A stretch of DNA of 64,000 bases, from positions 24,355 to 88,354 of the forward strand of contig JANQQA010000058.1 of assembly GCA_028285205.1 (NCBI GenBank). Direction: 5' to 3'. Positions 17,242-26,333 of this stretch are shown one piece after another. The stretch is from Bythopirellula sp. GTDB lineage: Bacteria; Planctomycetota; Planctomycetia; Pirellulales; Lacipirellulaceae. The stretch's first letter is position 1. Each line of letters opens with the position of its first letter. The position numbers and the translations under genes were made by a program. The notes beneath the pieces were generated by a model. It ran no database searches, was not told the DNA's origin, and was given only the letters and a program-made list of their open reading frames with translations.

Positions 17242-19271
17242 TCCGTCACGCCCAGTTGCTGCCATGCCCATCGATAAAGGTTGCGAGAATCTGCATAGCG
17301 TGCATCCGTCGAACTCGAACCGAGTACCACCACCAAGAGTGACTGCTCTTCCCTAGTGCCGTGCGAAACCAGGCACGAGCCCGCTGCTCTTGTGGTTCCC
17401 GTTTTCACGCCACTATATCCCTCGGTGCGAAGCAGCCGATTCGTGTTTCGCCAGACGAGGTTGCGTTGGTAGCCGCCTGGACCCTCGACGGTCACGCCAT
17501 GTTGCACGGTGTTCACAATCGTGCGAAAGATCTCATGTCGCATCGCCCGATAGGTCAGCTTGAGCAGATCGCGCGGACTGGTTTTGTGATTCGGAGCGGT
17601 CAGGCCGTTGGGATTCTCGAAACTTGACTCCTTCATCCCAAGTTCCTGCGCCGTGCTGTTCATGGCGGCGATGAACTGGTCGTAGCTGTTTCCCGCCGCC
17701 TCATCGGGGCTCAAGCGGGCGCCAAAATGTTCGGCGAACGCGACCGAAGCGTCATTCCCTGACGGCAACAACAGACCGTAAAGCAATTCGCCAACCGAGA
17801 TTTGTTCCCCAGCACGAACTCCAGCAGTCGAGCCGATCGTATCGTCGGCGCGCTGCGAAAAGATCAGCTTCTCGTCCAATACTGCAGGGTCCTTGTCTGC
17901 GAGGCTCGTGACGAGATAGGCCGTCATGATCTTTGTCGTGCTTGCCATATCACGCGGCTCGTCCTCGTTGTGGCCCCAGAGCAGCTTGCCAGTGTCGGCA
18001 TCGGCAATGGCCCAAGCTTCACAGGTAACGAATGGCGCACCCGTCAGGGGATCAGCGGCGCGTTTTTCGATCTTCTGCGCGTTGACTTCCTCCGGCAAAG
18101 GCTGATCTGGGTCTTTAGTGACCAGCGGCCCTAGGGCTTTCCATGTTTGCTCATCGACTTTGCCGGTTTCGGATAGATTTTGAGCACGCTGAAACTCCCG
18201 GACGGCACCGTCGGTCTGCGGTCCAAAATCTCCGTCGACGCCGATGTCTAGAGAGGGCATTCGTGCGTTGAGTGTGCGTTGCAACGCTTCGACTAGATGA
18301 CCGCTGGACCCGATTGCCAATAAGTTCGGATTGCTCGGTTCCTTCGTGTCAGCGTCTGAATTGAAGTGGTCGTAAGCGATGCGAGCGATCTTGCCGCAGA
18401 GAACCTGCGCCGTGTTATTCTGCGACCAGCTGCGATCTTCGTTGTTTGCCGTGAGCACGCAAATCACAATGGGTCCGTTGGGGCTGTCGATGATGCCAGC
18501 GTTCGTGCGCGCGGCAGAGACCGCGCCCGATTTGTGCGCGAACTTCGTGCCGGTCGGCAGGTCGCGGGCGCACATCGAGTCGTCCGCACACTTGTAGAGG
18601 TGTTCAAGCATCTGCTCACATGCCTTTGGACTCACAAGTTCACCGTTGTGCAGGGCAGTGAACAGAGCAACCATTTCTGCGGCAGTCGTACTACCAAGTC
18701 CGAATTTCTTACTGCGTTCTGGAAAAACGGATGTGGAACGCAGTGACACTTTGGAGTGCAGTTTGGTGTTAGGGAAGCCGAGGCGTTCCATCATCTCTGC
18801 CGTCGTGGGCAAGCCAATACGATCTGCAACAAGATTCGTGGCTGTGTTCTCAGAGTGCACGATCATGAGTCGAATGGCATCGTACAAGGAAAACGTCGTG
18901 CCAGGCGAGAAGTCCACCGTCAGCGGGCCATAGTCATGAATTCGATCGGCTTCAGTAAGAGTGACCGTTTGGTCGAGGCTTAGCTTGCCATCGGCAATCG
19001 CCTGATATGTCGCGATCATCACGGGGAACTTAATCAGGCTGGCCGTCGGCATCGCTTCGTCCGCGCGGTGCGTAAAGGACTCGCCCGACGGCAGATGAGC
19101 GATCGCAACGCCGACATCACCTTTGTGGGCGTCGATAAGTGGTTTTAGCTGGCGTGCTAATTCGTCTGCAGCTCGGCATGTTGTGTTCTGTTGCATCACG
19201 AGCAGAAGCAGCAGCATCAAGCCGAGCGCACGTGAGGAATTCATAGATCTGGCTAGTGAAAAACTGATCAT
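17238..19271 (-). CDS. Fusion of class A beta-lactamase-like hydrolase, PG-binding domain and D-Ala-D-Ala carboxypeptidase (S11)
   Basis: A 677-residue exported protein with three modules. After a signal peptide (about 1-34) comes a class A beta-lactamase-like domain with Ser78-Leu-Ile-Lys81, Ser140-Glu-Asn142 and Lys247-Ser-Gly249. A peptidoglycan_binding_1 domain follows (about 316-383, ending FQRAQNLSETGKVDEQTWKAL). The last module is an S11 DD-carboxypeptidase with Ser444-Thr-Thr-Lys447, Ser504-Gly-Asn506 and Lys623-Thr-Gly625. All six active-site motifs are present. The protein should bind peptidoglycan and trim terminal D-Ala; the first domain could be a second penicillin-interactive peptidase rather than a true resistance enzyme. 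ATG 19271 has GAAGGGG upstream; the in-frame GTG at 19280 does not fit as well. Confidence 0.9.
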   Translation of the reverse strand: MISFSLARSMNSSRALGLMLLLLLVMQQNTTCRAADELARQLKPLIDAHKGDVGVAIAHLPSGESFTHRADEAMPTASLIKFPVMIATYQAIADGKLSLDQTVTLTEADRIHDYGPLTVDFSPGTTFSLYDAIRLMIVHSENTATNLVADRIGLPTTAEMMERLGFPNTKLHSKVSLRSTSVFPERSKKFGLGSTTAAEMVALFTALHNGELVSPKACEQMLEHLYKCADDSMCARDLPTGTKFAHKSGAVSAARTNAGIIDSPNGPIVICVLTANNEDRSWSQNNTAQVLCGKIARIAYDHFNSDADTKEPSNPNLLAIGSSGHLVEALQRTLNARMPSLDIGVDGDFGPQTDGAVREFQRAQNLSETGKVDEQTWKALGPLVTKDPDQPLPEEVNAQKIEKRAADPLTGAPFVTCEAWAIADADTGKLLWGHNEDEPRDMASTTKIMTAYLVTSLADKDPAVLDEKLIFSQRADDTIGSTAGVRAGEQISVGELLYGLLLPSGNDASVAFAEHFGARLSPDEAAGNSYDQFIAAMNSTAQELGMKESSFENPNGLTAPNHKTSPRDLLKLTYRAMRHEIFRTIVNTVQHGVTVEGPGGYQRNLVWRNTNRLLRTEGYSGVKTGTTRAAGSCLVSHGTREEQSLLVVVLGSSSTDARYADSRNLYRWAWQQLGVTE

Positions 19272-19294
19272 GTTGAGCACCCCTTCGTTGTGAG

Positions 19295-20323
19295 TCAGGA
19301 CGAAGTAAGCTGAACACCGCTGCCGTTGGCTTGCGGATAACGGCAGACGCCGCGTTCCACCACTACACCTGTGGCAATGTCCGCGGCGAGCAGTGCGGCG
19401 CCATCCATATCGACGTAGTCGAGCAGCGGCAACAACTGGGCGATTGCCGAGATGCCCACGGTCGATTCCGTCATGCAGCCGACCATCACCTTCATACCAA
19501 GTTCACGCGCGGTATCGATCATCCGCCGCGCCGGTGTCAGACCGCCGCATTTCACTAGCTTGATGTTCACGCCGTCAAAGTAGCCATGGCAGGCCGCCAC
19601 ATCCGATTCATGAATGCAGCTCTCGTCTGCAATCAGCGGTAGCGCGGAGTGACGCAGCAGCTCTTTCTGGCCATCGCGATTCTCTGCCGGCAATGGCTGC
19701 TCCAGGAATTCAACATTGAGTTCCTTGAGTGCGTGCGAATTTTCGATTGCTTCCGAAACATCCCATCCACAGTTGGCATCCACGCGAAATGTCGCATCCG
19801 TGTGTTGGCGAAGCGCACGAATGATTTCCAGATCGTGCGAAGTGCCAAGTTTGATCTTGTACACGGGCCAATCGGGAACTTCCTTCAACTTGGCGACCAT
19901 CACGTCGATTTCGTCGATACCGATCGTATAGTTCGACGGGGGCGTCCGCGAATTATCGAGTCCCCAAAGTTGGTAGACCGGCTGGCCCTGCTGCTTGCCC
20001 CACAGATCATGAGCCGCCTGGTCGAGTGCACAGAGGGCAAACGGACAGTCGCGCAATGACTCTGCTGTGGCTGACCAGAGCTGCTGGGGGTCGATCTGGT
20101 CTTGCGCTTCGACGAGAGATCGTACCGACTCTAGGGCGTTCCGCATCCTCTCGAGCGTCATGCCGTAGTAGGTGTTGGTGGTCGCTTCTCCGTATCCCGA
20201 ATGCACGCCATCACTGAGTTCGACAATCAGTGTCGGTTGCACATCGACGGACTCACGAGAGATAGTGAATGTATGACGAAGCGGAAGATCGAATGTGTGA
20301 ATCGAGAGTTTCACTTCAGGCAC
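19295..20323 (-). CDS. Enolase-superfamily epimerase (dipeptide epimerase / N-acyl-D-Glu racemase DgcA-like)
   Basis: A 342-residue member of the muconate-lactonizing subgroup of the enolase superfamily. Motifs in order are KIKLGT (catalytic KxK), RVDANCGW and EQPLP (metal ligands), LIADESC and GVNIKLVKCGG (second catalytic Lys). The usual annotation is L-Ala-D/L-Glu epimerase (YcjG/YkfB), which converts the murein dipeptide L-Ala-D-Glu to L-Ala-L-Glu. The gene next to it encodes a DUF1611 protein, which makes N-acyl-D-glutamate racemase (DgcA, partner of DgcN) a real alternative. Both roles recover D-glutamate. It lies 58 bp downstream of that gene and 23 bp upstream of the fusion carboxypeptidase. 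Confidence 0.85.
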   Translation of the reverse strand: MPEVKLSIHTFDLPLRHTFTISRESVDVQPTLIVELSDGVHSGYGEATTNTYYGMTLERMRNALESVRSLVEAQDQIDPQQLWSATAESLRDCPFALCALDQAAHDLWGKQQGQPVYQLWGLDNSRTPPSNYTIGIDEIDVMVAKLKEVPDWPVYKIKLGTSHDLEIIRALRQHTDATFRVDANCGWDVSEAIENSHALKELNVEFLEQPLPAENRDGQKELLRHSALPLIADESCIHESDVAACHGYFDGVNIKLVKCGGLTPARRMIDTARELGMKVMVGCMTESTVGISAIAQLLPLLDYVDMDGAALLAADIATGVVVERGVCRYPQANGSGVQLTSS

Positions 20324-20381
20324 GTCGATGGCATGAGGATGTTAAACGATCACGCGTCGGAGAGGCGACTGCAGTCAGAAG

Positions 20382-21458
20382 CTAGGTGGTCGCCAATACG
20401 GGCGACATTGCTTGGATTGCCTGGATTAATTCGTCGGGGCCGTGGCGGACGACATCGCAGATAGGCAAACCAAGCTCACTGCGTACTCTTTCTCGTTCCA
20501 GTTCAGCCTCTTCGGCGGTGACAAAGGTGCTGTTCATCGCCACGCCAATCACTTTTGATGGCCCCATCAAGTTGGCCATGGTTTCATACACTTCAATCAG
20601 TTTCGGCAAGGGCTGCAGCGGGATGTGCTCCATTCCATTGACATTCTGCCGACCGACCTCATAACACATGATCATGCCGTGCGGCATGCACCCATGCAGC
20701 AAACTCAACGTCACACCAGAGTAGCGCGGATGGGCGAGGCTCCCCTGCCCTTCCACGACCAAGACTTCGTGGTGCTGATTCGCAAGAATCAACTTTTCTA
20801 CTGCGCCGCTCACGAAGTCTGCGACCACGCAATCGATAGGAGCACCATCCCCTTCGATCATGATGCCCGTCTGACCGGTCGCGACGAATTTCGAGTCGAC
20901 TCCTGATTTCTGCAGCGCGAGCGACAGCTCCAGCGCGACCAACATCTTCCCCAGGCTGCAATCTTGTCCGACGGTGTGGATCCGCAAGCACTGTTCGCGA
21001 ATGTTCTCGCGATTTGCAACGTCGCGTTCATTGTTTTTACGCACGTCGATGAGTTGAACACCCTTCTCCGCAGCTACCCTGCTAAACTCTGCGTCTGCCG
21101 AGAGGAAATCGTGAAGGCCAGAGATGACGTTCATGCCGCGATCGATGGCTTCCAGAATTACGCTGCGCCACGCACCCGGAATTCTGCCGCCGGGTGGTGC
21201 GATGCCGAGCATCAAAGCGTTGGCATCGGGTGCGGCCGCCAAGGCACCGACGACTGGTGTTTCGCCACCAACACCAAGCAATTGATTCGCTGTGCTGCCC
21301 ACCTGAGTCGTGTCGAGCAAAGCAACGACTTCTGACGGTTTGTAGCGAAGCACCGACGCTGCCGTCTTCGCAGTAATTGGTTCGCTGTGCCCTTCGGTTA
21401 AGATGATCAAGCGACGTTGAGTTGAAGGTTGTGTCTGGTCTGGAGCTTGATCATTCAT
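20382..21458 (-). CDS. DUF1611 family protein, D-glutamate N-acyltransferase (DgcN)-like
   Basis: A 358-residue DUF1611 protein. It has an N-terminal Rossmann-like domain (about residues 10-130) and a C-terminal P-loop-like domain whose motif VGQDCSLGKMLVALEL begins near residue 163. The motif VEGQGSLAHPRYSGVTLSLLHG is highly characteristic of the family. Proteins of this family have been described as DgcN, which N-acetylates D-glutamate so that DgcA can racemise it; earlier annotation was NAD-dependent epimerase. The neighbouring enolase-superfamily gene supports the DgcN reading. It is probably cytoplasmic, with no signal peptide. It is the first gene of the minus-strand group 21458-15988. 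No direct-repeat operator is seen upstream. Confidence 0.8.
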   Translation of the reverse strand: MNDQAPDQTQPSTQRRLIILTEGHSEPITAKTAASVLRYKPSEVVALLDTTQVGSTANQLLGVGGETPVVGALAAAPDANALMLGIAPPGGRIPGAWRSVILEAIDRGMNVISGLHDFLSADAEFSRVAAEKGVQLIDVRKNNERDVANRENIREQCLRIHTVGQDCSLGKMLVALELSLALQKSGVDSKFVATGQTGIMIEGDGAPIDCVVADFVSGAVEKLILANQHHEVLVVEGQGSLAHPRYSGVTLSLLHGCMPHGMIMCYEVGRQNVNGMEHIPLQPLPKLIEVYETMANLMGPSKVIGVAMNSTFVTAEEAELERERVRSELGLPICDVVRHGPDELIQAIQAMSPVLATT

Positions 21459-21704
21459 GCGCGTATTCGCGTGTCGCGTTCTCTGATTGAAGGGTAGGTA
21501 GTTTCAAACAGCTGCTTAACTCAAGTTTAATAGCCGGTACTATTCTGGAAAAGAGTTGGCGACTGATAAACGCGGGAGTTTCCGCGTACGGACTTGTGAG
21601 CTAGGTAGATCCTCTGCAACTTAACACCTCGTTGCTCGACGGCGAACTGAATCTCGGCTTGTGTCGCGAAATCGCGCAAGGGTGTCTTGATTACGCGCAT
21701 CGAT

Positions 21705-23267
21705 TCAGCTGCTCATTCCCAACAATAGATTCGCGAGTGCTCTCTGCGACGCGGGAACATCGCTATAAGTGCAAAGAGTTTGTGTTGCGCCATCAAATCG
21801 ATGTAGTGCTTCCGGGGTCCCTAGTGAAGCTAGGACGCAAGGCTGACGGTTAATCAATTGTTCGACAAAAAGTTGTTGCTCAGCGAGCAAGCCGAAAGCA
21901 TGCCAAGCCGCAGGTTTGACGATGATAGCAACCAACACTTGCTCCACGTGCTCAGCAGCAGCGAACGCACGTTGAAAATCGGCTGGCAAACTATTGGGGC
22001 CAAGTTCATGGTACTCGCAGTTATTCGTGAACTGATTCAGCGCTGCGCCCAGTGGCTGTTGAGGCGGATCGAGATGCGATTCGTAGGGGCGAACCAAGAT
22101 TGCACAAGTCTTTACGGACGGATCAAACTTATCTGGTTCATGCTGCGGTCCGATAACGCGAATGGATTCGCTAGCAACGCGATGCACCAAGGCCTCCGTC
22201 TTCTCACTCAGTGAGTCGATGCCGCCGGGCGGTTGCTTCTCGAACATCTGCTGCTTGAGGTTCCAGATTCGCGTAAGAGCTTCATCGACACGCTGCGAAG
22301 GGAGTCTACCGTCTTCCACGGCTTGCTCTAGTGACGACAGGGTCTCATTAGGCTCTGCCACATCGAGCAGGATGTCGATTCCCGACAACAATGCGCGAAG
22401 GGCAAGTTCTCCTTCTCCGTCGCATTGCGATTTGACTCCCTCCATTAGCAAACTGTCGCTGACGACTGCCCCTTTGAAACCGAGTTCCGTGCGCAGCAGA
22501 TCGATAAGGATTGGTTCCGAAAGCGTCGCCGGCGCGCCAGTATCGTCCCAAGCGGGATAGCGGACATGCGCGCTCATAATCAATGGGACACCAGCGTCGA
22601 TGGCCGCGCGGAAGGAAACTAATTCGCATTGTGATAGAGCACTTTGGTCGCCCCTGACCGTCGGCAACGCATGATGCGAATCCTCGTGCGTGTTGCCATG
22701 ACCAGGGAAGTGCTTCGCTGTACTGAGCAGACCACCGGCTTGACAACCGCGGACAAAAGCGCGAACGAGCTGAGCGACACGTGACGGATCGCTGCCGAAC
22801 GCGCGGGTAGCGATGATCGGATTCCGTGGGTCAACATTCACGTCCGCCACGGGCGCAAAGTTGATATGCACGCCGCAACGGCGGGATTCGATGGCCGTGA
22901 GCTGCGCGAAGTCTTCAACCGCTTGCTCGGCGTCTTCACCCAGTGCGTCAAACGCCATTGCGTGCGGAAACAACTCGGGCCCATGTAGCTGCTGCCCGAC
23001 TCCGCGCTCGTTGTCGGCGGAAATGAGCATTGGCATATCGGACCGAGACTGCAGTCGCTCGATCGTTGCTGGAGCCGTGTCGTGCCGACCGTTGAACAGA
23101 ATCAAGCCACCAATCGGGACCTCTGAGAGTAATTGCGTGATCCGATCGGCATCCCGGTCGACGGTTCGCACCGGTGGTAGATTCGAACCGATGCGTACAA
23201 ACATCAATTGCGCGATCTTCTCTCGCAGCGAGGTGGGAGGCACCAGCGGTTGTGTCGTCGTGTTCAC
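21705..23267 (-). CDS. Glycoside hydrolase family 3, beta-N-acetylglucosaminidase (NagZ-like)
   Basis: A 520-residue GH3 enzyme. The NagZ loop KHFPGHGNTHEDSHHALP (about residues 180-197) holds the His of the His-Asp dyad used by N-acetylglucosaminidases of this family. The nucleophile region AVVSDSLLMEGV lies near residue 265, with Asp as the expected nucleophile. NFAPVADVNVDPRNPIIATRAFG is another family block. The protein has about 180 residues more than E. coli NagZ, in a C-terminal alpha/beta domain like that of Gram-positive NagZ. It should remove GlcNAc from muropeptides. No clear signal peptide is seen, so a cytoplasmic site is likely. GTG 23267 overlaps the permease stop by 4 bp, so it is the third gene of an operon. 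Confidence 0.88.
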   Translation of the reverse strand: MNTTTQPLVPPTSLREKIAQLMFVRIGSNLPPVRTVDRDADRITQLLSEVPIGGLILFNGRHDTAPATIERLQSRSDMPMLISADNERGVGQQLHGPELFPHAMAFDALGEDAEQAVEDFAQLTAIESRRCGVHINFAPVADVNVDPRNPIIATRAFGSDPSRVAQLVRAFVRGCQAGGLLSTAKHFPGHGNTHEDSHHALPTVRGDQSALSQCELVSFRAAIDAGVPLIMSAHVRYPAWDDTGAPATLSEPILIDLLRTELGFKGAVVSDSLLMEGVKSQCDGEGELALRALLSGIDILLDVAEPNETLSSLEQAVEDGRLPSQRVDEALTRIWNLKQQMFEKQPPGGIDSLSEKTEALVHRVASESIRVIGPQHEPDKFDPSVKTCAILVRPYESHLDPPQQPLGAALNQFTNNCEYHELGPNSLPADFQRAFAAAEHVEQVLVAIIVKPAAWHAFGLLAEQQLFVEQLINRQPCVLASLGTPEALHRFDGATQTLCTYSDVPASQRALANLLLGMSS

Positions 23268-24589
23268 GTTGCCGTTTCCGTCGGGTCAGGAACATCGGTC
23301 TTCCTACCAAATTCCGCATCCAATGGAATCAGCCAGCAGACTAAGAAGCTGGGAATCGTGGCAAGCATGACCCAGATGAAGAAGTTTTGGTAACCGACCG
23401 ATGCTTGCAGCGCTCCTGCCCAGAGGCCCGGGACAATGATCCCAAGCGCCATGAAGCCGGTGCAAATGGCGTAGTGCGCCGTTTCATGGTTTCCACGCGC
23501 GACGTACAGCAAGTAGAGCATGTAGCCACCAAATCCAAAGCCGTAGCCGAATTGCTCAAACGCGACGGCTACGCAGATCCAGCGAAAATCTTCCGGTTGA
23601 ACTACTGACAGATAGATATAAGCCAAGTTTGGTGCATTAATTGCGACTACCATCCACCACAACCACGCTTTGAGCCCGTGCTTCGCCGCCGCCAAACCGC
23701 TAAGTACGCCACCAGTGAGCAGCAACGCGATGCCGACTACTCCATTCAGCCATCCAATCTGTTCTGTCGAAAGCCCCAATCCGCCGACCTCCCGCGCATC
23801 TAGCAAGAAGGGGCTCTTCAGGGCTACGAGTTGTGCTTCGGAGAATCGATAAAACAGTATGAACGCCAAAATGATGAAGATGTTTTTCTTTTGAAAGAAC
23901 GACGAAAATGTCTCACCAAACTCTCGCATTATCATGCCGGCGCCGTGGTCTTTCTGAGGCACATCGCGAGTCGGCCGAGGAAGAATAAAACTGTGGTAGA
24001 TCAGCATCGCGAGAAAACACAATGCGGCGATCGCAAATGTCATACTCCATGCCGTCGAGTAGTCGCCGGCGACGCGTGCCCTATACCCCGCATAGACCAC
24101 TAGGGCCCCTTCACAGAAAATCCAGCCCGCCCTCCAAAACGTGCTGCGAATGCCGACGAACTTCGCTTGCTCGTGGCTGCTGGATGCGAGCATGTAGAAT
24201 CCATCTGCGGCAATATCATGTGTCGCCGAAGCCAATGCGACGATGGAGAATATCGCTAATGACCAAAAGAAGAAGTCTGAACGCTGAACGATCAACGCAA
24301 TGCCAGCAAAGCCCAGAGCGAGTGAAAACTGTGTCGTCAGGATCCACCAACGCTTCGTGCGCAGGACGTCGACTAGCGGACTCCATAACGGTTTGATCAC
24401 CCATGGCCAACCGAGCAGCCCGACGTAGAACGCGATCTCGGTGTTGGACACCTCCATGTTCTTGTAGAACACACGAGATACAAAGCTCACCATCGCATAA
24501 GGAATTGCTTGCGTGAAATACAGTGTTGGTATCCACGACCACGGATTGCGACTTGGTGCAGTTTCTTGAGACTCAGACGAATCTTCCAT
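23264..24589 (-). CDS. MFS permease, AmpG-like
   Basis: A 441-residue major facilitator protein with about 12 membrane helices. The N-terminal part (WSWIPTLYFTQAIPYAMVSF, then VGLLGWPWVIKPLWSPLVD) matches the AmpG/muropeptide permease branch rather than sugar or drug transporters. AmpG imports GlcNAc-anhydroMurNAc-peptides. The adjacent NagZ gene overlaps it downstream, and the GH10-like hydrolase overlaps it upstream by 1 bp (TAATG), so these three genes are coupled and the proposed substrate fits. Specificity is inferred from similarity and context only. Confidence 0.85.
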   Translation of the reverse strand: MEDSSESQETAPSRNPWSWIPTLYFTQAIPYAMVSFVSRVFYKNMEVSNTEIAFYVGLLGWPWVIKPLWSPLVDVLRTKRWWILTTQFSLALGFAGIALIVQRSDFFFWSLAIFSIVALASATHDIAADGFYMLASSSHEQAKFVGIRSTFWRAGWIFCEGALVVYAGYRARVAGDYSTAWSMTFAIAALCFLAMLIYHSFILPRPTRDVPQKDHGAGMIMREFGETFSSFFQKKNIFIILAFILFYRFSEAQLVALKSPFLLDAREVGGLGLSTEQIGWLNGVVGIALLLTGGVLSGLAAAKHGLKAWLWWMVVAINAPNLAYIYLSVVQPEDFRWICVAVAFEQFGYGFGFGGYMLYLLYVARGNHETAHYAICTGFMALGIIVPGLWAGALQASVGYQNFFIWVMLATIPSFLVCWLIPLDAEFGRKTDVPDPTETAT

Positions 24590-26121
24590 TACCGTAGGTC
24601 CAGCATTGAAACTGCTCCCTCAACGCCCGTCCGACTGACTGCGGATACCGCAACGTGCGTCGCTGGTGCGGATTCGTCGAAATCGATTTTCAGGTCACGA
24701 TTGTGCCCGGCTGCAATCTCCAGCTTCCACTCTCCAGCTTGACGCGTGCGGATAACCCAAAGCCAAGGCTGTGTGCCATCGACAAGTTCATATGCGACTT
24801 TCCATTGTGTCGGTTGCTTGTCGACAGTCACCGAAGGCGTGGACGGTGCTTCGTCGCCCAACCATGGTGACGCTGGTACGAGAGCAGGCTCTTGGTATGG
24901 ACCTGCACGTAGCGCTGGCGCGACTCCCCGCTCGTCGTCCATCAGTGCCTTCATGCTGAAGTGCACATTGCCCGTTGCGCCAGGGTGGGCCCGCGTATGC
25001 GCAATCTGCAGTGTGATTTCCTCGGGTGACCATGCAGTTTTCGATTTGTTCGACACACGCGACGTGTAGTTCCCCGGCCAGAGGTGAAGGTTGCGCGAGT
25101 TCTCTTGGTGCCACCACTGCATGAGTAGCGGGTAACATTGCCCTGGGCTGTCGACTTTCCAGTAAAGTTGTGGAGTCAGGTAATCGACCCAGCCTTCGTT
25201 CCACCATTTTTTCGCGTCGGCATAGAGCGATGCGTAGGCGTCGAAGCCCTTGATCTGCGGTGGGTTCCCGGGACGCCAAATCCCGAACGGGCTGATACCG
25301 AATTTGACCCACGGTTTTGTGGCGTGAACTTCATCGGCGACGCGTTTAATCAAGCGATCGACATTCTGACGTCGCCAGTCGTCGCGATTTAGTTCATTGC
25401 CGGTGGCTTGGGCTTTCTGCCAACTCGCTTCGTCCGGAAAAGGTATGTTCTGCTCATCCTCGTCCTGGATCTGGTAGGGATAGAAGTAGTCGTCGAAGTG
25501 CACGCCATCGACGTCGTACCGCTTGACCACGTCGAGAATCACTGCAGCGCTATGGGCTGCTGCTCCAGGTTCACCCGGGTCGAGCCACATCTGCTTTCCG
25601 TATGTGCGAACAAGATCTGGTTGTGTCTTGCTGATGTGGTCAGCCGGTATCGCACCTTTCGAGCCGGCATGTAAGGCTCGATAAGGGTTAAACCACGCAT
25701 GAAGTTCCAGTCCGCGCCAGTGGGCTTCATTGACGGCGAATTCTAGCGGGTCGTAGTACGGGGCAGGCGCTTGGCCCATCGTGCCCGTGAGGTATTCGGA
25801 CCACGGTTCCAACTTCGAGTCATAGAGTGCATCGCAATGCGGTCGGACTTGGAACACGATCGCGTTCAAGTTCAGCTCGACAGCGCGATCCAGAATCGCA
25901 ACCAGCTCGTTCTGCTGTTCCGACGAGCTGAGCCCGCGCTTCGAGGGCCAATCAATATTGGCGACCGTCGCGACCCAGGCTGCGCGAAACTCCCGCTGTG
26001 GTGACGGCACTTTGGCTGCTACATCTGCAGCTTCGAGCGTTCCAGGGCTTGTCAGAGAAAAAACTGCACAGCAGACAAGCCGGCACACGCAGAGACTGCT
26101 GAGTTCGCGATATCGGCACAC
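24589..26121 (-). CDS. Exported glycoside hydrolase, GH10-like (GHL10, YngK type)
   Basis: A 510-residue protein with a signal peptide and a TIM-barrel domain of the GHL10/DUF187 group. Motifs: FRAAWVATVANIDWPSKRGLSS near residue 45, LNAIVFQVRPHCDALYDSKLEPWSEYLTG near 85, ELHAWFNPYRA, DGVHFDDYFYPYQ (probable acid residues) and FGISPFGIWRP. A beta-sandwich C-terminal region follows. The substrate of this group is not settled; being first in an operon with an AmpG-like permease and NagZ points to peptidoglycan or its fragments. A weak direct repeat (26203/26224) lies 82 bp upstream. Confidence 0.82.
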   Translation of the reverse strand: MCRYRELSSLCVCRLVCCAVFSLTSPGTLEAADVAAKVPSPQREFRAAWVATVANIDWPSKRGLSSSEQQNELVAILDRAVELNLNAIVFQVRPHCDALYDSKLEPWSEYLTGTMGQAPAPYYDPLEFAVNEAHWRGLELHAWFNPYRALHAGSKGAIPADHISKTQPDLVRTYGKQMWLDPGEPGAAAHSAAVILDVVKRYDVDGVHFDDYFYPYQIQDEDEQNIPFPDEASWQKAQATGNELNRDDWRRQNVDRLIKRVADEVHATKPWVKFGISPFGIWRPGNPPQIKGFDAYASLYADAKKWWNEGWVDYLTPQLYWKVDSPGQCYPLLMQWWHQENSRNLHLWPGNYTSRVSNKSKTAWSPEEITLQIAHTRAHPGATGNVHFSMKALMDDERGVAPALRAGPYQEPALVPASPWLGDEAPSTPSVTVDKQPTQWKVAYELVDGTQPWLWVIRTRQAGEWKLEIAAGHNRDLKIDFDESAPATHVAVSAVSRTGVEGAVSMLDLR

Positions 26122-26250
26122 AAGAAGGCTACTTATCGGGTACGAGAGTAATCGAAGTCGTCTATTCTTGCATTGTTGTCAATGTGCAACAACCTGCCCT
26201 CCTGCGTCGCCCTGTCACGTTTTTGCGAACGGCAAATACCGTCTCCTAAA

Positions 26251-26285
26251 CGAAAAAGCCACCTTAGCGTTCCGGCTAAGGTGGC
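26251..26285 (-). terminator. Rho-independent terminator of the 26334-27119 gene
   Basis: A perfect 11-bp stem (GCCACCTTAGC at 26258-26268, complement at 26275-26285) with a 6-nt loop. On the minus strand it is followed by TTTTTCG. It lies 49 bp past the PEP-CTERM stop codon and separates that gene from the hydrolase operon. Confidence 0.88.
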
Positions 26286-26333
26286 TCGAGGTTTGTCTCT
26301 CGGCGGTCCTTGCGGAGATCGGTGTTGTCTGGT

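Noticed and set aside
26203..26229. TGCGTC and TGCGAA 21 bp apart upstream of the GH10-like/ampG/nagZ operon
   Set aside because: Both copies are degenerate and no good -10 lies at 30 bp. Context makes it tempting, but I do not call it an operator without comparison to relatives.
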